Positions 7,401 to 9,086 of a stretch of DNA of 9,086 nt are shown here, one piece after another. The notes under the pieces were generated by a model. It did no database searches, was not told the DNA's origin, and saw nothing but the letters and a program-made list of their open reading frames with translations. Source of the DNA: an uncultured Porphyromonadaceae bacterium (GTDB lineage Bacteria; Bacteroidota; Bacteroidia; Bacteroidales; Muribaculaceae); NCBI GenBank assembly GCA_947174735.1, contig CAMWKC010000073.1:1-9086 (forward strand), read 5' to 3'. A program made the position numbers and the translations under genes. Every line of letters begins with the position of its first letter. The first letter of the stretch is position 1.

Positions 7401-7817
7401 CATAAGCATCGAGCTCTGGCGCTTCTGAGTAATAACACCTACCTGTGTAACCTCGGAGGGCAGCTGACTGGTAGCTTTTGCCACACGATTCTGTACGTCG
7501 ACAGCTGCCATATCAGGATCCATACCCTGTTTGAAATATACCTGTATTTCAGCCTGTCCGTTATTGCTGGCAGTAGACACCATATAATCCATACCCTCGG
7601 CGCCGTTTATCTGCTCTTCGAGAGGAGCTATGACTGAATTAAGCACAGTCTGAGCGTTGGCACCGGTATATGTAGTCGACACACGAATAGTCGGAGGAGC
7701 AATCGAAGGATATTGCTCAATTGAAATGCTGAATAGACCTAACAGACCGAAAATCACAATGAATACCGAGATTACGGTCGAAAGGACAGGTCGGTTTATA
7801 AATCTATCTAAGTTCAT
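4443..7817 (-). CDS. RND-family efflux transporter permease (AcrB/HAE1-like)
   Basis: This inner-membrane proton-driven pump captures substrates from the periplasm or outer leaflet and passes them to the outer-membrane duct. It has 1124 residues, against about 1049 for AcrB. It opens with MNLDRFINRPVLSTVI, the usual N-terminal helix start, and has the two-fold repeat of six membrane helices plus a large periplasmic loop. Proton-relay residues are present: D405-D406 in TM4 (VVDDAIVVVE), K1004 in TM10 (LLAKNAILIVEFA) and R1036 in the LRPILMTS motif. Other landmarks are IEQYPSIAPP (33-42), GDYSMR-like ADYSMRIW (181-188) and AEQNIEAAPGQ (209-219). Its ATG overlaps the stop of the adaptor gene by 4 bp, so the two are coupled. 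The oddity is a hydrophobic insertion at about residues 498-580, between TM6 and TM7, that adds roughly 60 residues and probably two helices. Drug, bile-salt or lipid substrates are all possible. Confidence 0.96.
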   Translation of the reverse strand: MNLDRFINRPVLSTVISVFIVIFGLLGLFSISIEQYPSIAPPTIRVSTTYTGANAQTVLNSVIAPLEEQINGAEGMDYMVSTASNNGQAEIQVYFKQGMDPDMAAVDVQNRVAKATSQLPSEVTQVGVITQKRQSSMLMVNGVYDPTGTYSQEFIENYVTINILPQVKRVTGVGDASAFGADYSMRIWLDPKKMAQYNLMPSDVTAALAEQNIEAAPGQFGEQGDQAFQYIMRYKGRLSQAKEFEDIILRALSDGEVLRLGDVAKVELGRLTYSMGSQLNGYVGSAFVVYQSAGSNATAVIERIEKLLDQARKELPKGLVLETTMNVNDFLFASIHEVVKTLIEAFILVFLVVFIFLQDFRSTLIPIISIPVALIGTFFLLYIFGFTLNLLTLAALVLAIAIVVDDAIVVVEAVHAKLDQGYKSARKASIDAMREIAGALISITLVMMLVFIPVSFLGGTSGIFYRQFGLTMAMAIGLSAVNALTLSPALCAIFLKPHNEEENLKERLGKAYSAAGEAVVQSYKKRFHFPPVVTFCFIVAAIVFLVLGWYTFENVVLSIIACVVAILALIGMFQKAFLDAFNRAFNKLLAVYKRATKFFLKHKLISMGCVAASIGILVWLMSITPTGLVPNEDTGAIMGAVTLPPASSQERTQEIMAKVDSMIGTLPEVQSRTAILGFSFIGGQGNTYGSFIVKLKPWDERPHADQSASAVLGKIMAMAQQIKGANIMFFQPPMITGYSVTNGFEVKLEDKTGGSLDNFYRVYQNFIAQLNAQPEIQMAYSTFNPTFPQYMVDIDVAKVKQAGLTQNAILSALQGYYGGMYISNFNSYGKLYRVMMQASPEARVSPETLKQIKVRNGNEMAPIDNFVKLTRVYGPDLLNRFNMFTSISVTGTPNPGYSSGQAIEAINRVADESLPAGYTFEYSGMTREEASGDSGSLGYVFILVLLFVYLILSAQYESYILPWAVILSVPFGLMGTFIFAQMRDIANNIYLQIALIMLIGLLAKNAILIVEFALDRRKTGMSIFNAAMQGAIARLRPILMTSLAMIIGLLPLMFAHGAGANGNQALGTGAVGGMLIGMILQVLIVPALFVTFQTLQEKISPFKWTDTDNSGLSSEIEQYSGATE
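6078..6326 (-). other. Two-helix insertion in the RND transporter between TM6 and TM7
   Basis: This part of the transporter gene encodes residues 498-580. From the conserved LKP after TM6 (495-497) to the PNEDTG motif after TM7 (630-635) there are about 133 residues, against about 70 in AcrB. The extra part has a charged amphipathic stretch (about 499-527), a hydrophobic segment at about 530-550 (PPVVTFCFIVAAIVFLVLGW) and another at about 553-573 (ENVVLSIIACVVAILALIGMF). These segments look like two membrane helices, an even number, which would leave the topology of the rest of the pump unchanged. The comparison with AcrB is from memory of its sequence. Confidence 0.75.
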
Positions 7818-8965
7818 TTGTTAGGAGTTGACTGAGGTTGAGTAGGATTTTTAGGAGTTATAGCCATTCCGTCGCGTACACTGATACCTACGCCTTCGAC
7901 TACTATAACATCACCGGGTTTCAAGCCAGAAGTGACTACATAATTCTTGCCGTCATTCTGATCAGATACGGTAATCGGAGTAGAATGTACAATCGCACTA
8001 TCGCCGACAACGTAACAGAATTTCATATTCTGTATGTCGTAAGTAGCACTCTGGGGAATCTGTACAGCGTTCGTTACTGTATTAGGAATAAGTACCAAAC
8101 CGGTGTTGCCACTACGTAGCATAGCATCCGGATTGGGGAATGAAGCCTTTACTGTCGCACTACCTGTAGCTGTGTCAAGTACGCCTGAGATAGATACAAT
8201 CTTACCTTTATAAGGATAAAGAGTACCGTCACTAAGCTGAAGTTCTACTTCAGGCATTGAAGATATTGCAGCATTGACCGAACGGCTACCGTTATCTGTA
8301 AGGGCAAGAATTTCTTTTTCAGTCATTGAGAAATAAGCCTCAATTGCTCCATTGTCAGAGAGTATAGTAAGAAGAGTAGAGGGACTTACCAGACTTCCGG
8401 CTTTATTATCAATAGTGCCTACTACACCGGCTGTAGGAGCCTTGACCGAAGTATAGGACAGATTTTTCTGGGCAGATACAAGATTAGCCTGAGCCTGATG
8501 CAACTGGGCCTTTGCTGCATTAAGAGCGTCAGCTGAAATCTGATAGGCCGGAGCACTTATTATATTTTTATCAAGTAGAATCTTATTATTATTAGCATTA
8601 GTCTGGGCTGTATTAACGTTAGCCTGTGCAACTTCCACAGCTGCCCGAGCGGCGTCCACAGCTGCCTGCAGCTGTACATGATCAATGGTAAACAGAAGCT
8701 GACCAGCACTGACGTGCTGACCTTCATGGACGTTAACCTGGGTTAGGAAACCAGTGACCTGAGGACGGATTTCCACATCGTTTATACCATGCAGCGTAGC
8801 CGGGTAAGCTGTATTCAGACTCACATCTTCTGTACCGACCTGAAGCACGGCGTATTCCGGAGCCTGTACTTGGGTCTGCTGCTGCTTATCGCTTTTGCAC
8901 GAAGGAAGGAGAAGTGAACCGACTGCAAGAGCCGTTGCCATGGTGCAATAATTCAGATTCTTCAT
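7814..8965 (-). CDS. RND efflux periplasmic adaptor (membrane fusion protein), lipoprotein
   Basis: This adaptor bridges the RND transporter and the outer-membrane duct. The 383-residue protein has a lipoprotein signal with modification at C23 (LLLPSC; Pro at -2 is unusual but tolerated), so it should be anchored in the inner membrane. The domain order follows AcrA/MexA. The first lipoyl half is at about 60-97 (VEIRPQVTGFLTQVNVHEGQ, 64-83). An Ala/Gln/Asn-rich coiled-coil hairpin spans about 98-169. The second lipoyl half is at about 171-203 (VKAPTAGVVGTI, 174-185). A beta-barrel follows at about 206-293, then a membrane-proximal domain to about 372 and a Pro/Gln/Thr tail. It is the first gene of the operon and its TGA overlaps the transporter ATG. 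No regulator gene (TetR or similar) is visible upstream within the 121 bp to the window edge. Confidence 0.95.
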   Translation of the reverse strand: MKNLNYCTMATALAVGSLLLPSCKSDKQQQTQVQAPEYAVLQVGTEDVSLNTAYPATLHGINDVEIRPQVTGFLTQVNVHEGQHVSAGQLLFTIDHVQLQAAVDAARAAVEVAQANVNTAQTNANNNKILLDKNIISAPAYQISADALNAAKAQLHQAQANLVSAQKNLSYTSVKAPTAGVVGTIDNKAGSLVSPSTLLTILSDNGAIEAYFSMTEKEILALTDNGSRSVNAAISSMPEVELQLSDGTLYPYKGKIVSISGVLDTATGSATVKASFPNPDAMLRSGNTGLVLIPNTVTNAVQIPQSATYDIQNMKFCYVVGDSAIVHSTPITVSDQNDGKNYVVTSGLKPGDVIVVEGVGISVRDGMAITPKNPTQPQSTPNK

Positions 8966-9002
8966 TTTCTTAAAATATGGATATTGGACTTATTTATCTT
9001 GA

Positions 9003-9011
9003 CAAAGGTTA
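9003..9011 (-). promoter_or_regulatory. Weak candidate -7 promoter element for the efflux operon
   Basis: On the minus strand this reads TAACCTTTG, which resembles the Bacteroidetes -7 box TAnnTTTG but has three bases instead of two between TA and TTTG. It lies 37 bp upstream of the adaptor ATG, a reasonable leader length, and the surrounding region is AT-rich. No convincing -33 TTTG is seen. A one-mismatch alternative (TAGTTTTC) lies at 9024-9031. Confidence 0.25.
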
Positions 9012-9068
9012 TAGTCTGTAATAGAAAACTATAATTAAGTTTAATTTTTGTAAGGAAAAATTATAAAT

Positions 9069-9079
9069 ACCCTGAGGGT
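9069..9079. repeat. 11-bp palindrome upstream of the efflux operon
   Basis: The sequence accctgagggt is a perfect palindrome around a central base, about 104 bp upstream of the adaptor ATG. It is the only GC-rich motif in an otherwise AT-rich leader. It could be a regulator site, or part of a terminator or gene end belonging to sequence beyond the window. It is short enough to be chance. Confidence 0.25.
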
Positions 9080-9086
9080 GGTAGGA

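Overview
The window looks like a chromosomal segment from a gut-type Bacteroidota (order Bacteroidales). Four things suggest this: moderate-to-low GC content; start codons preceded by A/T-rich leaders rather than Shine-Dalgarno sequences; a PorT-family outer-membrane barrel beside a LysM/periplasmic-binding-like protein; and an RND pump whose outer-membrane factor and membrane fusion protein both carry lipoprotein signals. The genus cannot be assigned from the sequence alone. The coding content is mostly ordinary cell-envelope housekeeping plus one complete tripartite efflux operon. I found no mobile element, CRISPR array, tRNA, rRNA or obvious defence system.

Left part, plus strand (1-985): the 3' end of a gene that looks like the C-terminal periplasmic-binding-like domain of a LysM-type Bacteroidales protein. 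A 4-bp ATGA overlap joins it to a complete small outer-membrane beta-barrel protein of the PorT-like family. A perfect 16-bp-stem hairpin (1001-1037) separates this pair from the converging minus-strand genes.

Middle, minus strand (1099-2771): lpxA (first step of lipid A synthesis) followed by cdsA (CDP-diacylglycerol synthase, the entry to phospholipid synthesis). A 71-bp gap between them contains a hairpin. The 206-bp AT-rich gap upstream of lpxA (2772-2977) holds a candidate Bacteroidetes -7 promoter box and the probable terminator of the efflux operon.

Right part, minus strand (2978-8965): a tripartite RND efflux operon transcribed as periplasmic adaptor (lipoprotein), then inner-membrane RND transporter, then outer-membrane factor (lipoprotein). 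Adaptor and transporter overlap by 4 bp. Transporter and outer-membrane factor are 85 bp apart, with an 11-bp perfect hairpin between them. The transporter keeps the proton-relay residues, but it is about 75 residues longer than AcrB. The extra length lies mainly in one insertion between TM6 and TM7 that encodes two additional predicted membrane helices.

The adaptor, pump and outer-membrane factor should together form a drug or metabolite efflux channel across both membranes, while lpxA and cdsA feed the outer-leaflet and phospholipid pools of the same envelope. The points most worth a second look are the extra helix pair in the pump, the hairpins that follow every non-overlapping stop codon, and the pairing of lpxA with cdsA instead of the usual lpxD/lpxC-fabZ neighbours.
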